Part shown: in pieces, positions 1 to 9,653 of the stretch
Position numbering within the stretch: the first letter of the stretch is position 1
How the letters are laid out: every line of letters begins with the position of its first letter
Origin: UKL13-3 sp943369665
GTDB lineage: Bacteria; Bacteroidota; Bacteroidia; UKL13-3
Reading direction: 5' to 3'
Assembly: GCA_943369665.1 (NCBI GenBank)
Contig: CALRNX020000006.1
Location: 124,001 to 188,000 of the forward strand
Length of the DNA stretch: 64,000 bases
Program-made: the position numbers and the translations under genes
The notes under the pieces: model-generated
What the model was told of the DNA's origin: nothing
What the model saw: the letters and a program-made list of their open reading frames with translations, nothing else
The model's database searches: none

Positions 1-423
1 AACGAGTACACTTTGCATTATGCTTTTACCGACCTGCCGGAAACAAACAACTGGTATGTTGTAAACTTCTACACCAAGGACAATGCAAAAGACACTGTTC
101 CACGCAACCCGAGAGATGTAGACTATATCGCCAAACGATTACTGGAACAACGACTTGACTTTGACCTGGTAAGCGAAGCGGATATCATTAATGGGAAATA
201 TCAGGTAACCAAAAATTTTAAGAGCAATGACCTGGATACATTTGGCATTGCACTGTCTAATATCTCACAAGGGTATTATGAGTTTTTGCTTGCACAGAAA
301 AAGTACGCGTCAATTACAAATAAGCTAAGAGGTGAGATCATCAATATGCCCAGCAATGTTCAGAATGGATACGGCTATTTTAATTTGCACTCTCCGGATG
401 CCAAAGCCATTAGACTGGAATAG
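1..423 (+). CDS. C-terminal end of a DUF4249-type protein (5' end outside window)
   Basis: The reading frame is open from the first base and ends at a TAG at 421-423, so this is the last 140 codons of a longer gene. The visible part has the look of the end of DUF4249 proteins, which are Bacteroidota envelope lipoproteins of about 350-420 residues often encoded next to TonB-dependent receptors. Supporting features are an N-terminal strand with alternating hydrophobics, a middle helix-like part (SNISQGYYEFLLAQKKY), and the closing segment PSNVQNGYGYFNLHSPD, which matches the usual 'N-x-x-G-x-G-x-F' ending. The signal peptide and lipobox cannot be seen. The family call is from memory of the pattern, so it is moderately sure; that it is a real gene end is very likely. 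Confidence 0.6.
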   Translation, partial: NEYTLHYAFTDLPETNNWYVVNFYTKDNAKDTVPRNPRDVDYIAKRLLEQRLDFDLVSEADIINGKYQVTKNFKSNDLDTFGIALSNISQGYYEFLLAQKKYASITNKLRGEIINMPSNVQNGYGYFNLHSPDAKAIRLE

Positions 424-532
424 TGCCTTGTTTGTAATGCGCAAATGCAATTTTGTATCATTCATTCCTTATTAAAAATAATGGCAGCATTTGCATTGAT
501 TCAAATTGTGGAAATTCCGATTATATTGCTTT

Positions 533-1894
533 ATGCAAGCATCCAAAAAACTCACATTACTTGATTGTACCATGCTTATCATGGGATCGATGATCGGCTC
601 CGGAATTTTTATTGTTCCGGCTGCCATGAGCAGAGACTTGGGGTCTCCAATATTGCTTTTACTTGCTTGGGTTGTAACAGCTATCCTCACTTTATTTGCG
701 GCATTAAGTTATGGTGAACTTGCCGCGATGATGCCCAAAGCCGGAGGACAATACGTTTACCTGCGCGAAGCATACAATCCCCTTTTTGGATTTTTATATG
801 GCTGGACATTGTTTACCGTTATTCAAACAGGAACCATCGCTGCGGTGGCAGTTGCTTTCGCAAAGTTCAGTGGCGTGTTTTTCCCAATACTGTCGCCCCA
901 AAACAGTGTGCTGACGATCGGAAAGTTCATGGTCTCAACACAACAATTGGTTGCTATACTGGTAGTGTGGTTGCTCACATTTTCCAATTTTAGGAATGTC
1001 AAAACAGGGGCGTTTATTCAAAACATTTTTACGTTTGCAAAAATTGGCGCAATTCTCTTCATGATCGGTGCCGGCCTATACTTCGCTTTTACCCATACCA
1101 CCCAAACGCAAGATTACAGCTTACCGAAATCCGATCAGTCCTTTTCTTTTTGGGGCATTTTTTGTGTTGCATTGGTAGGATCTATTTTTTCATCAGATGC
1201 CTGGAACAATGTAACATTCACCGGAAGTGAAATCGAAAAACCCGAACGCAATTTACCGCTCTCCTTAATCATGGGAACAGGAATTGTACTGGGGATTTAT
1301 ATTTTTATCAATTGGGTGTATTTACAAGTACTTTCATTTGAGGCCATTCAACATGCCGAAAATGATCGCGTAGGAACAGTAATGCTGCAAACAGTATTTG
1401 GAGATATTGGAATGTACCTGATGGCTGCGCTCATTATGATATCAACATTCGGTTGTATCAACGGGCTATCTCTTTCCGGCTCAAGGGTATATTATGCAAT
1501 GGCCAAAGACGGACTATTCTTTAAACGCGCGGCAACCCTCAACCAAAATGATTCTCCTCAATTTGCCCTTATTATTCAAGCAGTTTGGACCAGTATGCTT
1601 ACACTATCAGGTTCGTATGGAGACTTGTTGGATTACGTTGTTTTTGCGGTACTCATTTTTTATGTGCTTACCGTGGGTGGCATTTTTATCCTTAGAAAAA
1701 AACAACCGGATGCTCCAAGACCATATAAAGTTTTTGCATATCCTTATTTACCTGCACTGTATATTCTGATGGCAAGTTTCATTTGTGTAAACCTGCTCAT
1801 TTATAAACCCGATTATACTTATCCGGGGTTGGGCATTGTGCTGCTTGGGGTACCGGTTTACTTTATAATGAACAAAATGAAAGGAAAGAGTTAA
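533..1894 (+). CDS. APC-superfamily amino acid permease
   Basis: Inner-membrane transporter of the amino acid/polyamine/organocation (APC) superfamily, closest in appearance to the LAT/CAT-like permeases. The 453 residues contain about 12 hydrophobic segments. The first helix carries GSMIGSGIFIVPA, the unwound substrate-binding G-x-G-I-F signature, followed by a typical TM3 region (YGELAAMMPKAGGQYVYLREAY). A conserved cytoplasmic stretch reads FTGSEIEKPERNLPLSL. An upstream TTG at 506 is in frame, but the ATG at 533 directly precedes the normal cytoplasmic leader (MQASKKLTLLD), so I chose 533. The substrate cannot be read from the sequence. It sits alone, followed 36 nt later by a small membrane protein gene on the same strand. 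Confidence 0.9.
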   Translation: MQASKKLTLLDCTMLIMGSMIGSGIFIVPAAMSRDLGSPILLLLAWVVTAILTLFAALSYGELAAMMPKAGGQYVYLREAYNPLFGFLYGWTLFTVIQTGTIAAVAVAFAKFSGVFFPILSPQNSVLTIGKFMVSTQQLVAILVVWLLTFSNFRNVKTGAFIQNIFTFAKIGAILFMIGAGLYFAFTHTTQTQDYSLPKSDQSFSFWGIFCVALVGSIFSSDAWNNVTFTGSEIEKPERNLPLSLIMGTGIVLGIYIFINWVYLQVLSFEAIQHAENDRVGTVMLQTVFGDIGMYLMAALIMISTFGCINGLSLSGSRVYYAMAKDGLFFKRAATLNQNDSPQFALIIQAVWTSMLTLSGSYGDLLDYVVFAVLIFYVLTVGGIFILRKKQPDAPRPYKVFAYPYLPALYILMASFICVNLLIYKPDYTYPGLGIVLLGVPVYFIMNKMKGKS

Positions 1895-1930
1895 TGAATA
1901 GTGTACCTTGTTTGTTGTTAGAAACAGACC

Positions 1931-2296
1931 ATGATACATTTTATTAAAACCACCTTTACAATACACAAACTCAAGCGCCTCATTATCGGGGAAACGATCG
2001 GGCGATTCATCGGTTTCCTCATCGGGTTGTGGAGTACAAAATTATTTACATACCACGTCCTGGAGAAAAAAAGCATCCATAATTTATTCGGGCTTTTGCA
2101 CCGCAAACAAATTATTGTTCACCGCACTTCTCATTGGGTAGAACTCCTGTTTGCCATTATTATCGGTTTTGTTGCCATGGAATTGTTTTATTATATATTC
2201 CAATACATCACTGATAAATGGGTATGGCGAAAAACATTACGCCTATACATTATAATAAAGTGGCAGCTTAAGAAAAGAAAGTTGTCAAATTTATAG
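1931..2296 (+). CDS. Small membrane protein of unknown function
   Basis: A 121-residue product that I do not recognise. It shows a basic N-terminus, a hydrophobic segment around residues 20-40 (GETIGRFIGFLIGLWSTKL), a histidine/lysine-rich loop (residues 45-68), a second hydrophobic segment at about 70-92 (LLFAIIIGFVAMELFYYIF) and a very basic C-terminus. This fits a two-helix inner-membrane protein. It begins 36 nt after the permease stop on the same strand and may be co-transcribed with it. Its last six bases overlap the end of the convergent DUF1684 gene. It could be lineage-specific; coding status is likely but not certain. Confidence 0.55.
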   Translation: MIHFIKTTFTIHKLKRLIIGETIGRFIGFLIGLWSTKLFTYHVLEKKSIHNLFGLLHRKQIIVHRTSHWVELLFAIIIGFVAMELFYYIFQYITDKWVWRKTLRLYIIIKWQLKKRKLSNL

Positions 2297-2869
2297 GCGC
2301 TCGCCTGCGGTCACAGCAATTTCCAGGTGGTTTTCCTTGGGAACCTTTGGACATGAATACCGTGGTGTATGTGCACAATAAGGAATATAACTGTAGTTAA
2401 AATCCAATACCACCTCTTTGTGGTGATCATTATAAGCTAGATCAATATAGCGCCCACCATTATATGTTTCCTTACCATTTGTCAGATCAGTGAAAGGAAT
2501 AAACAATATGCGGTTGCGTTTCATCTCTTCATCCTGATACGCGGGTAACTGAAACGATTTACCTTCTAAGGTAAAATCGATCACTGCAGTTTGCATATAT
2601 TCAACCTCATCGCCACCGGTGCGGTGAAGATTGATATAACCAATTTGTGGAAGCCAGGTAATAACGGCTTGCGTTTTAAAATGTTCATTGGCTGCAAAAA
2701 ACTTAAGTCCCTTAAAGGTTTTAATCTCATTTGTATCCAATGGTGACTCTTCAGGATTGACAAATACAGCTTGTCTTCTTATCTGCTCTTGTTCTACCGC
2801 ATTTATATAATCGCTTTTGGTATTACAAGCCACAAGCACAACCAGCATCAAAAGAACTATATTTCTCAT
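2291..2869 (-). CDS. DUF1684 family lipoprotein
   Basis: A 192-residue exported lipoprotein. A short signal peptide ends in a lipobox (VVLVAC, Cys at residue 15). The core shows the DUF1684 pattern: a middle part with strands, FIPFTDLTNGKETYNGGRYIDL at about residues 125-146, then VVLDFNYSYIPYCAHTPRYSCPKVPKEN and a final hydrophobic strand. The family has no well-established biochemical function. The start codon overlaps the stop of the upstream Omp28 gene (TAATG), showing translational coupling in a three-gene operon with the DUF6029 and Omp28 genes. The 3' end overlaps the convergent small membrane protein gene by six bases. Confidence 0.88.
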   Translation of the reverse strand: MRNIVLLMLVVLVACNTKSDYINAVEQEQIRRQAVFVNPEESPLDTNEIKTFKGLKFFAANEHFKTQAVITWLPQIGYINLHRTGGDEVEYMQTAVIDFTLEGKSFQLPAYQDEEMKRNRILFIPFTDLTNGKETYNGGRYIDLAYNDHHKEVVLDFNYSYIPYCAHTPRYSCPKVPKENHLEIAVTAGERL

Positions 2870-3795
2870 TATTCCGTTACCTCAAATGATTTTGATTGTA
2901 CAACTACCCCATCACTTCCCCTGTGCACAAATGCTACAATTTCCATATGATTTTTGTCCCATGCCGGTTTGTTCGGCTCAGGTCCCAATAACAATGAATA
3001 TCTTTTGATAACAACCCGACCACGTTCCAAAACAATGGTAGGAGTATTGAGTTTATCGCCAAGGCTTGAGGTAAACATTGAACGCAACACATGTCGATGC
3101 GCGTAATTCGCATTGTATGTGGCTCCTATATTCGGATCCGTATATTCTTGTACATCAATAATACTATCCTGAACAAGCGCAAGGGTAATATAATAATCAC
3201 CCGATAGGTTTGCTGTAAATTTCAACGTCAAATCCGCATCCAATGTCCCATCAGCTTCATAGCTGGTTGTTAACCCAATATTTACAGGTGTAACCGAATC
3301 TTTTTCTTCCAGCAATCGGGCAAGCCATTCTGTATAGTCAATGAAACGTGCAGGTTTACCTGCGTATATCTTGCGATCAACATATCCATTGGGCAATGAA
3401 TTCGGTGTTCCCAATGTTGCCAATATTTGGGCGCCAATATCCGTACGCAGATCATATTTACTTACAAATCCTTCAGATGGTTTATTGACTGGCATCGTTA
3501 AAGAATTAAGTGCAGGAGTATTAGGATAAATGGTTATCGCATTTACCCTACCCGGGTAATCTTTCTTTAATGAGTTTACTGTGTATGTTGCTTCCGGGCA
3601 ATTCGGGCATCTTACACCTGAAATATCTTCAATCAAAACCTCACGCAATTGTGGTGTTGGGACGTTAGCAAGATCTACATATGTTGTTTCATATGTAACA
3701 TATTGAGGACTATAGTTAATATAAGGAGGCTCCTCTTTACAAGCAATGAAAAACAACATTGCCAATGGTGCGATATACGTTAATAGTTTTTTCAT
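2869..3795 (-). CDS. Omp28-related lipoprotein with a CxxC motif
   Basis: A 308-residue lipoprotein. The signal peptide ends at LFFIAC (Cys 19). The N-terminal half resembles the Omp28 family: a thioredoxin-like fold with the redox-type motif GVRCPNCPEA at about residues 60-69, then a region with YPNTP and a cis-proline-like ATLGTPNSLPNGYVD. The C-terminal half is beta-rich. Omp28 proteins were first described as outer-membrane proteins of Porphyromonas; their function is not settled. The gene lies 18 nt after the DUF6029 barrel gene and overlaps the DUF1684 start by one base, so all three are probably made from one transcript. A second Omp28-like module occurs in this window inside a T9SS cargo protein (30615-32702). 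Confidence 0.85.
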   Translation of the reverse strand: MKKLLTYIAPLAMLFFIACKEEPPYINYSPQYVTYETTYVDLANVPTPQLREVLIEDISGVRCPNCPEATYTVNSLKKDYPGRVNAITIYPNTPALNSLTMPVNKPSEGFVSKYDLRTDIGAQILATLGTPNSLPNGYVDRKIYAGKPARFIDYTEWLARLLEEKDSVTPVNIGLTTSYEADGTLDADLTLKFTANLSGDYYITLALVQDSIIDVQEYTDPNIGATYNANYAHRHVLRSMFTSSLGDKLNTPTIVLERGRVVIKRYSLLLGPEPNKPAWDKNHMEIVAFVHRGSDGVVVQSKSFEVTE

Positions 3796-3813
3796 GAGTT
3801 GAATCGCTTTGTG

Positions 3814-5493
3814 TTAAAAATTTGTCGTTAAACCAACCCTTGCTCCACTAAATGCAGGCTCTACCCTACACACACCACCGGTACAATTTACACCTTGAGG
3901 TTGCTTCAAAAATCCTGCCGTAACACGTGTTGTTTTATAAGTGTATGCCGCAAAAAAGTTATAATAATGGATAAATTCAAATTCCTGACCAGGCAATGGT
4001 TCATTGATACTACCATGAGCAAAATTTAAGAGATCACCTGCCGAAAAACTCCAATGGGGTGCCATGTTAAATTCAATTAATGCATTGACAAAGCTACCCA
4101 AATCTTGCTTTGTATGCATGTATTGCCATTCAAATCTTAACGAACGGGTTGAGGTTAGTTTATAGGTCATCTCACCAAATGGAGTAAGGGCTTCCACAAA
4201 TGGAGCAAAAGCCTTCAACTCATAGGTAGCTTGATTATAGCCAATAGACTGAACACCCAGCATTAATTTAAATTTCTTGCTAAACTTATGTTGAACGTCC
4301 ACATATACTTCCCTGAAAAGTCTTGTACTTGTATCGTAGGTAAAAGTTAAATCCTGAACATCCAGTCCCTTTAATGTTGTTACCAAAGAGGTATTGATAT
4401 TTACCTGTGTACTTTTTGACGGTTTCAGCGTAAGTTCTAACTGAAACGCATTTTCTCCCAACTCTTGCACAACTGCATTGTAACGGGCAAGCAATCGGTA
4501 GGTGTTCTGACGGGTAATGGATGGCAAATAGTTTATTGGCGCATTATTAGGAACCGGTGCTATTTCCATTGGTGATACACGTAAGGGAAACGTCTCAATT
4601 CTCTTATACTGCGCGTTGATTCCGATTCCTTTTGTTGAATACGACAAACTGGTATGGAAAATTTGCCCGTTAGATTTGAACAGCTTGCTGTTTAAGTCCA
4701 TGATCGCCTCAGATGTTTTATAATCGTATTCTACCAACCATGAAAATTTTCCGAAGTTAAATGTATTATAAATTTGGAAAGCATACACATTGTAAGTCGG
4801 ATCAAACCGATCTTCAATTGGATAACTATTAATGGTAGAGGTTATCGAATTCATTGTTGTTTGGTCCAATGTTCTATTCACAACCGAAGCACCAAACTCA
4901 CAGTTAAAATTATCGGTGAACATAAACCGATGCTCTCCATTAATTCCTTTTATAACCGGTGCCCTCGTGTCAAACCTATATTTCTGTCTCCCCGTAAGCG
5001 CTTTAAAACGGGTATTGTCGCTTAATGTATAAATAACCCTTGCTCCCTGGAGTGCAAAATCAATCCCGATATTCCTGTCTTCATAAGCCCTGAAGGTCAT
5101 CCCCGAACCGAACTGATCATAAATATAACCCACCGTGATATTTAACTTTTCAACATCCTTACTTACCTGCCAAAAACCTATTCCTTGATCGGAATAAGCT
5201 GTCTGTGGATTAAACAATGGTGAATTGTTAAACAAGTCATACCTTATTGCAAAATTAAAACCCTTCAGTTTATAATTCATAAACAACCAAGCATCCGTTG
5301 ACGATTTTTCATGGAGGTATTGGGTAGTAGAAGCACCAATCCGATCATCACGAAGGTAAAACTGATTATTGGTTTGAAAGTTTCCGGAAAATTCACCTCT
5401 GTCTTCCTTCAACAAACCTCCCTCAGAAATTTGTGCCTGTGCGTATGGAAGTGCCAGAATGAATAACAATACTGCTAAGCCTATTTTTTTCAT
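3814..5493 (-). CDS. DUF6029-type outer-membrane beta-barrel protein
   Basis: A 559-residue secreted protein with a signal peptide (cleavage after YAQA), then strongly alternating aromatic/polar beta-strands through its length, ending in a terminal aromatic strand (VGLTTNF), as in outer-membrane barrels. The N-terminal sequence (EGGLLKEDRGEFSGNFQTNNQFY) is what I associate with DUF6029 proteins, which are commonly encoded with Omp28 proteins in Bacteroidota. The role is unknown; a barrel partner for the following Omp28 and DUF1684 lipoproteins is an inference from operon order. A possible promoter lies at 5511-5540 on the minus strand (-7-like element TATTTTAG, -33-like TTTG about 18 nt upstream), overlapping the terminator of the preceding gene. 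Confidence 0.75.
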   Translation of the reverse strand: MKKIGLAVLLFILALPYAQAQISEGGLLKEDRGEFSGNFQTNNQFYLRDDRIGASTTQYLHEKSSTDAWLFMNYKLKGFNFAIRYDLFNNSPLFNPQTAYSDQGIGFWQVSKDVEKLNITVGYIYDQFGSGMTFRAYEDRNIGIDFALQGARVIYTLSDNTRFKALTGRQKYRFDTRAPVIKGINGEHRFMFTDNFNCEFGASVVNRTLDQTTMNSITSTINSYPIEDRFDPTYNVYAFQIYNTFNFGKFSWLVEYDYKTSEAIMDLNSKLFKSNGQIFHTSLSYSTKGIGINAQYKRIETFPLRVSPMEIAPVPNNAPINYLPSITRQNTYRLLARYNAVVQELGENAFQLELTLKPSKSTQVNINTSLVTTLKGLDVQDLTFTYDTSTRLFREVYVDVQHKFSKKFKLMLGVQSIGYNQATYELKAFAPFVEALTPFGEMTYKLTSTRSLRFEWQYMHTKQDLGSFVNALIEFNMAPHWSFSAGDLLNFAHGSINEPLPGQEFEFIHYYNFFAAYTYKTTRVTAGFLKQPQGVNCTGGVCRVEPAFSGARVGLTTNF

Positions 5494-5537
5494 TTACGTA
5501 ATTAAGGCGGCTAAAATACAGAAAAACATCCAATCAC

Positions 5538-5576
5538 AAAAAAGGCTGCAAAGAGTTTATCCTTGCAGCCTTTTTT
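5538..5576 (-). terminator. Intrinsic terminator after the 1187-aa cargo gene
   Basis: The arms AAAAAAGGCTGCAA (5538-5551) and TTGCAGCCTTTTTT (5563-5576) form a perfect 14-bp stem with an 11-nt loop and end in a T run on the minus strand. The hairpin begins 20 nt after the stop of the gene ending at 5597. Confidence 0.85.
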
Positions 5577-5596
5577 ACGTTAAAATAAGCAGTTGA

Positions 5597-8500
5597 CTAG
5601 TTCACGAGTAGTTTTTGAATCGCAACCTGATCGCCACTTTGCACTTTTACAAAGTAAAAACCCGAGCGATAATCTGCCGTTGAAAGGGTAAGTTCCGATG
5701 AAGATGACGTTTGCTCAATAATTATTTTCCCGGTAATATCCGTTACAGTAACCACATCATTTTGTGCAATACCACTAATGATCATATGATGAGTTGTTGG
5801 ATTTGGGTAAAGTTTAAAGTCAATTCCTTTAGAAACCTTAGCCAATCCTGTAATAATACTGTTTCGCAAATACACTGTTAACGTTTGGTTTGAAACCCTT
5901 ACCAGATTATCAGATGAGGCTTCCACCATCCACTGAGCCGCAAAAAGTTCACCATACTCAACACCGGCTGGCTCAAGTACACCTATCAATATATCCTCAT
6001 GTGTAAGCTTCACTGCAGTTAATGGACCAACTTGTTCCTCAACGATCGGGCTTCCAAAATCGCCACCTACCGTATCCAAATACAAAGTATAGTCTGTACT
6101 GCTTATTCCGTTACTATTTAAGGATGCACTCCAGCTAATGGTTATCGAATCGCCCAGATTTGCATTGGTCACTTCGATTGTATCATTATTTGAAGGAGTT
6201 AACAGATCAAATGGAGACAACGAATCAGCCGGGACAAAAGGTATTTCGATCACATCATTTTGCGTGCGTGGGAATAGTTGATACCCGTTAAATGGATAAG
6301 GTGCTGTTGCACTTGTGCTAAACTGTGCGCCCAAACCAATAATATCAAAAGTCGGAGTAGATGGCAATGGTTTTCCTGCAATGGCAAAAGTGCTCAACAC
6401 CCTCACAACAACTGTATCTCCGTTTTCATTGGTAACACTAATATTGGTTGACGCTGTCGGCCAAACACCACCTGCAGGAGCAGTGATGAATTTCACATTA
6501 TTGATACGTATCAAATCATTCTCCGATGACTCGTCAGCTTTTGCAACCACAGTTGGTGCTTTAAGTGTTTTACCGGTACCCAATAATACCACTGTATCCA
6601 ATGTTCCAATTTCTACCAATCCTCTGAATGTGGTTACAATTCCTTGTACTTCCAAGCTATCGCCTTCGGTTACTGTATAGCCAAAGTTCTTAGATGTAAT
6701 GAATGCAGTAATACCGCCCGTTTCATCACGCATTACGAACTGAAGTCCGCTGACGCGCTGATTACCTCCGTACACAACACCCCTAACAGTTACCCTTACA
6801 CCATTAGAATCGGCAACTCCTGTAGTTAGATTTACCTTATTTATAGCACCAATTGTGTATACCGGTGGCGGACCTTGCGTAGCAAAAGAAGCTTTAACTC
6901 CGATCGATTCTGTTGAATCATCATCACGCATGGTGAATATTTCAAATTCGTAATTTGTTTGCGACTGCAAACCTGTAATAGTCACAAAATTAGTATCTGC
7001 TTTAAATACACAATAAGCCAATGAATCGGCATCAAATGGAGTTCCGTTCCCGAAGAATGTGCTTGCAAAGTACCCACTCAAACCTCTGCCTACGGTTCCG
7101 TTATTGATGGTTCCAGCTTTTACAAATACAAAAGTGGTCATACCACTATTCTGATATGAAGGAGATTTTACCCAGCTTAACCGAGCTGAAGTTTGTGAAA
7201 GAGCCACTGCACCTAAACCACTAACCGGAGCAGGTGGCCCTTGCAATGTTGTACCATTTCCGATCAACGCATTTGAATACGCTGTATCTGATTCGCGAAC
7301 GATATAAATACTAAAATGATATTGGGTTAGCCCCATCAAACCAGTTGTCGTAATGCTATTTGCATCTCCTTTATAAATACAGAAAGCCATCGAGTCATTC
7401 TGGTAAAGCGATCCTTTTCCGAAATTCAACGAATCGATATAATCACCAACCGGAGTTGTGTTTGCACCTGCAGTAACTGCTGTATTTGCTTTGGCAAAAA
7501 CCAGGGTTGTATACGATGAATCAACATAATCTAAGCCTTTTGTCCATGATAGATCCATTGCACTATAACCATTTTGGGTAATAACCAAATTGGTTGCCGG
7601 TAACGGCAATGGAACTAAGCCATCTGTTTCTACAGACTCAGTTGTTGCTGCCGAATAAACGCTATCGGCTTCACGAAAAACAAAAACAGAAGCATAATAA
7701 GTGGTTCCAACTGTTAAACCGCTAACCCACACAGAATCATCATCTCCATTGAATACACAAGTAGCTAGCGTATCGGTTTCAAGTACACTTGATGAAGTGC
7801 TAAAGTCAGCACTCGCAGTATATGAAGCTGCAAATGGTGCCGTTGGCAAACCGATAATACCACTGTCCTGTTTTACAAAAACAATAGTGGTATAAGTTCC
7901 ATTAATATAGGCAGCCGGTTTTGTCCATTTTAATTTAGCACTTGTTTGCCCTCCTGAAGTAAAGCTTAACGATAGAACCGCAGCAGGTTTAGCTGAAGAC
8001 GATCCTTGTGTTACCGCTTGAGTTGAATACAACGAATCGACATCAGTAATAACATAAGCCATTAAATAGTAAGCTTGCGCGGCATCCATTCCGGATAATG
8101 TAAATGAAGCATCATCTCCTTTATAAACACAAAATGCATTTGCATCATGCTCATAGGCTGTTCCCGGGGTCATTAAGTCTGAGCTTGCCGAATAATAGGC
8201 GTTGCTAACGGTTGGAGTCCCTGCTATAACTGCAGTGTCTTTTTTAGCAAACACCACAACACTCATGGTGCTGTCTGCATAATTAACATTTTTGGTATAC
8301 GAAACCTGCGCTGAATTTTTAGTAAGACCGGTTACCGTTAAATTTGTTAACGGTGAAGGCGGTGTAACCACAACAGATGGTGTTCCGATAAGATCAGTCC
8401 AATTGGTTGCCACCCTTACACCATCAACAACACCTGCGCCTGTTCCTACTGTACCTTGGCGAAAACATACTGATTTTACCTTTGTTAGATCCGAACTCGT

Positions 8501-9160
8501 TATGTCTGATGCTGCTACAATAAATAGTGGCTCACTGGTAGGGATAGTACCTGAAATGATTGTGGCATATACGCTATCATCTGAAGATGAGCCTGTATTA
8601 AATACGTATTTAACAACCACAATATAGGTTTGGTTTAAATCAAATTCGGTTGTACTAAAAACAGCCGCAGCTGCAGCTCCTCCTTTGCTTAAACCAAGAC
8701 GAAATTTCCCGGTGAGACCATCTTTCAGAAAAACCCGTCCTTTAAATACATTGTTCGGCAGGATATTGCCATTGGTGTCATTCAAATGAAAAAAGTAGTC
8801 TCCTGTTGTTCCGCCACTATTCGTTACATTTACCAAAAATGAGGCATAAACAGCACCCGAAGACACTGAATTCGTAAAGGCCCCATTTACATCCTCCCTC
8901 GATCCTGCTGCATGTGCAAACGAAACAGAACCGCCAACACCCGTTGATGCATAACCTGTGTAGCTTAATGATGTATTTAGATATTGAAGAGGACCTCCAG
9001 TTCCACTATGTCTTTTCCAGGTAGCACCACCGATTGCAGGATTGGTCAGCGTATCTGCCGTGCTGCCATAGTTAAAGTTTTCATTTAACATTAGCTGCGC
9101 TTTAGTGGTAAAAAAAGCTCCCAGAAGCAGGAAACTCAGAATGGTATTTTTTATATTCAT
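5597..9160 (-). CDS. Large T9SS cargo protein with Fn3-like, OB-fold and SusE-like modules
   Basis: A 1187-residue exported protein with signal peptide ending TTKA. Residues ~22-255 form a beta-rich domain shared with the 445-residue protein at 11362-12699 (both have NxNFNYG/EEFNYGG, a 'S.REDVN' motif and a 'D.VRVA..W' end). Then come four fibronectin-III-like modules of ~125 residues, each with a [AT]-x-C-[VI]-[FY]-[KN]-[GA]-D signature (about residues 265-770). An OB-fold-like segment (~775-955; VTVRGVVYGG, GDSLEVQGIVT) and a SusE-like domain (~980-1090; YTLYLDTVGGDF) follow. The end is a type A T9SS sorting domain (LYPNPTTHHM ... GFYFVKV). Function is unknown; probably a cell-surface or secreted adhesin, or a carbohydrate-binding protein. 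Confidence 0.85.
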   Translation of the reverse strand: MNIKNTILSFLLLGAFFTTKAQLMLNENFNYGSTADTLTNPAIGGATWKRHSGTGGPLQYLNTSLSYTGYASTGVGGSVSFAHAAGSREDVNGAFTNSVSSGAVYASFLVNVTNSGGTTGDYFFHLNDTNGNILPNNVFKGRVFLKDGLTGKFRLGLSKGGAAAAAVFSTTEFDLNQTYIVVVKYVFNTGSSSDDSVYATIISGTIPTSEPLFIVAASDITSSDLTKVKSVCFRQGTVGTGAGVVDGVRVATNWTDLIGTPSVVVTPPSPLTNLTVTGLTKNSAQVSYTKNVNYADSTMSVVVFAKKDTAVIAGTPTVSNAYYSASSDLMTPGTAYEHDANAFCVYKGDDASFTLSGMDAAQAYYLMAYVITDVDSLYSTQAVTQGSSSAKPAAVLSLSFTSGGQTSAKLKWTKPAAYINGTYTTIVFVKQDSGIIGLPTAPFAASYTASADFSTSSSVLETDTLATCVFNGDDDSVWVSGLTVGTTYYASVFVFREADSVYSAATTESVETDGLVPLPLPATNLVITQNGYSAMDLSWTKGLDYVDSSYTTLVFAKANTAVTAGANTTPVGDYIDSLNFGKGSLYQNDSMAFCIYKGDANSITTTGLMGLTQYHFSIYIVRESDTAYSNALIGNGTTLQGPPAPVSGLGAVALSQTSARLSWVKSPSYQNSGMTTFVFVKAGTINNGTVGRGLSGYFASTFFGNGTPFDADSLAYCVFKADTNFVTITGLQSQTNYEFEIFTMRDDDSTESIGVKASFATQGPPPVYTIGAINKVNLTTGVADSNGVRVTVRGVVYGGNQRVSGLQFVMRDETGGITAFITSKNFGYTVTEGDSLEVQGIVTTFRGLVEIGTLDTVVLLGTGKTLKAPTVVAKADESSENDLIRINNVKFITAPAGGVWPTASTNISVTNENGDTVVVRVLSTFAIAGKPLPSTPTFDIIGLGAQFSTSATAPYPFNGYQLFPRTQNDVIEIPFVPADSLSPFDLLTPSNNDTIEVTNANLGDSITISWSASLNSNGISSTDYTLYLDTVGGDFGSPIVEEQVGPLTAVKLTHEDILIGVLEPAGVEYGELFAAQWMVEASSDNLVRVSNQTLTVYLRNSIITGLAKVSKGIDFKLYPNPTTHHMIISGIAQNDVVTVTDITGKIIIEQTSSSSELTLSTADYRSGFYFVKVQSGDQVAIQKLLVN

Positions 9161-9238
9161 AATTTATTGAATTTTACATATAGAAATGACAGCAAGGTTA
9201 ATACTTTACCCTTGAAATAGATATTAAAAATATAACGT

Positions 9239-9610
9239 TTACTTCGTAATAATTGGGAGCGCACCGTATATCCTCACTCCATCTACAAAATAAGCCGTTC
9301 CCGCAGTCCCGGCCCCCCTGATATCGGGTGTGGCACCAGCTACCGATTGAACACCGGCAACGGTAGAAGCAATTCCGTTCACATCCTTTCGGGCCATACG
9401 GTTCAATTCTTCTTCATTATACCTGGCTCCTACCGACTGAATCACTGCTGCTTCATTGTTTTTGAGGTAGATATTATCAACGTTTTGCCCAGGATCTCCC
9501 TGTTTTGCTTTTTTAGGATCAAACATTGGCTCATCCATCGGCTGAAGTCCACTTTGTGCCATACACCAAATCGGACCACATAATAATGCCAGAATCATTA
9601 TTGCTTTCAT
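9239..9610 (-). CDS. Small exported protein resembling a free-standing TonB plug domain
   Basis: A 123-residue product starting at the ATG at 9610; an upstream in-frame start would place residues before a good signal peptide (MKAIMILALLCGPIWCMAQS). After ~45 polar residues comes a segment resembling the plug of Bacteroidota TonB-dependent receptors: VNGIASTVAGVQSV, then PDIRGAGTAGTAYFVDGVRI, and the protein stops 9 residues later. Full receptors continue with the rest of the plug and a 22-strand barrel; none follows here, and the next gene is a T9SS cargo gene. It could be a decayed receptor, but the intact signal peptide, clean stop and absence of barrel remnants in the 78 nt downstream argue for a real short gene. 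No function can be assigned. Confidence 0.7.
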   Translation of the reverse strand: MKAIMILALLCGPIWCMAQSGLQPMDEPMFDPKKAKQGDPGQNVDNIYLKNNEAAVIQSVGARYNEEELNRMARKDVNGIASTVAGVQSVAGATPDIRGAGTAGTAYFVDGVRIYGALPIITK

Positions 9611-9653
9611 GATACTTTTAATTAGTATGATAAAGGTAATCATTTATTTACAT

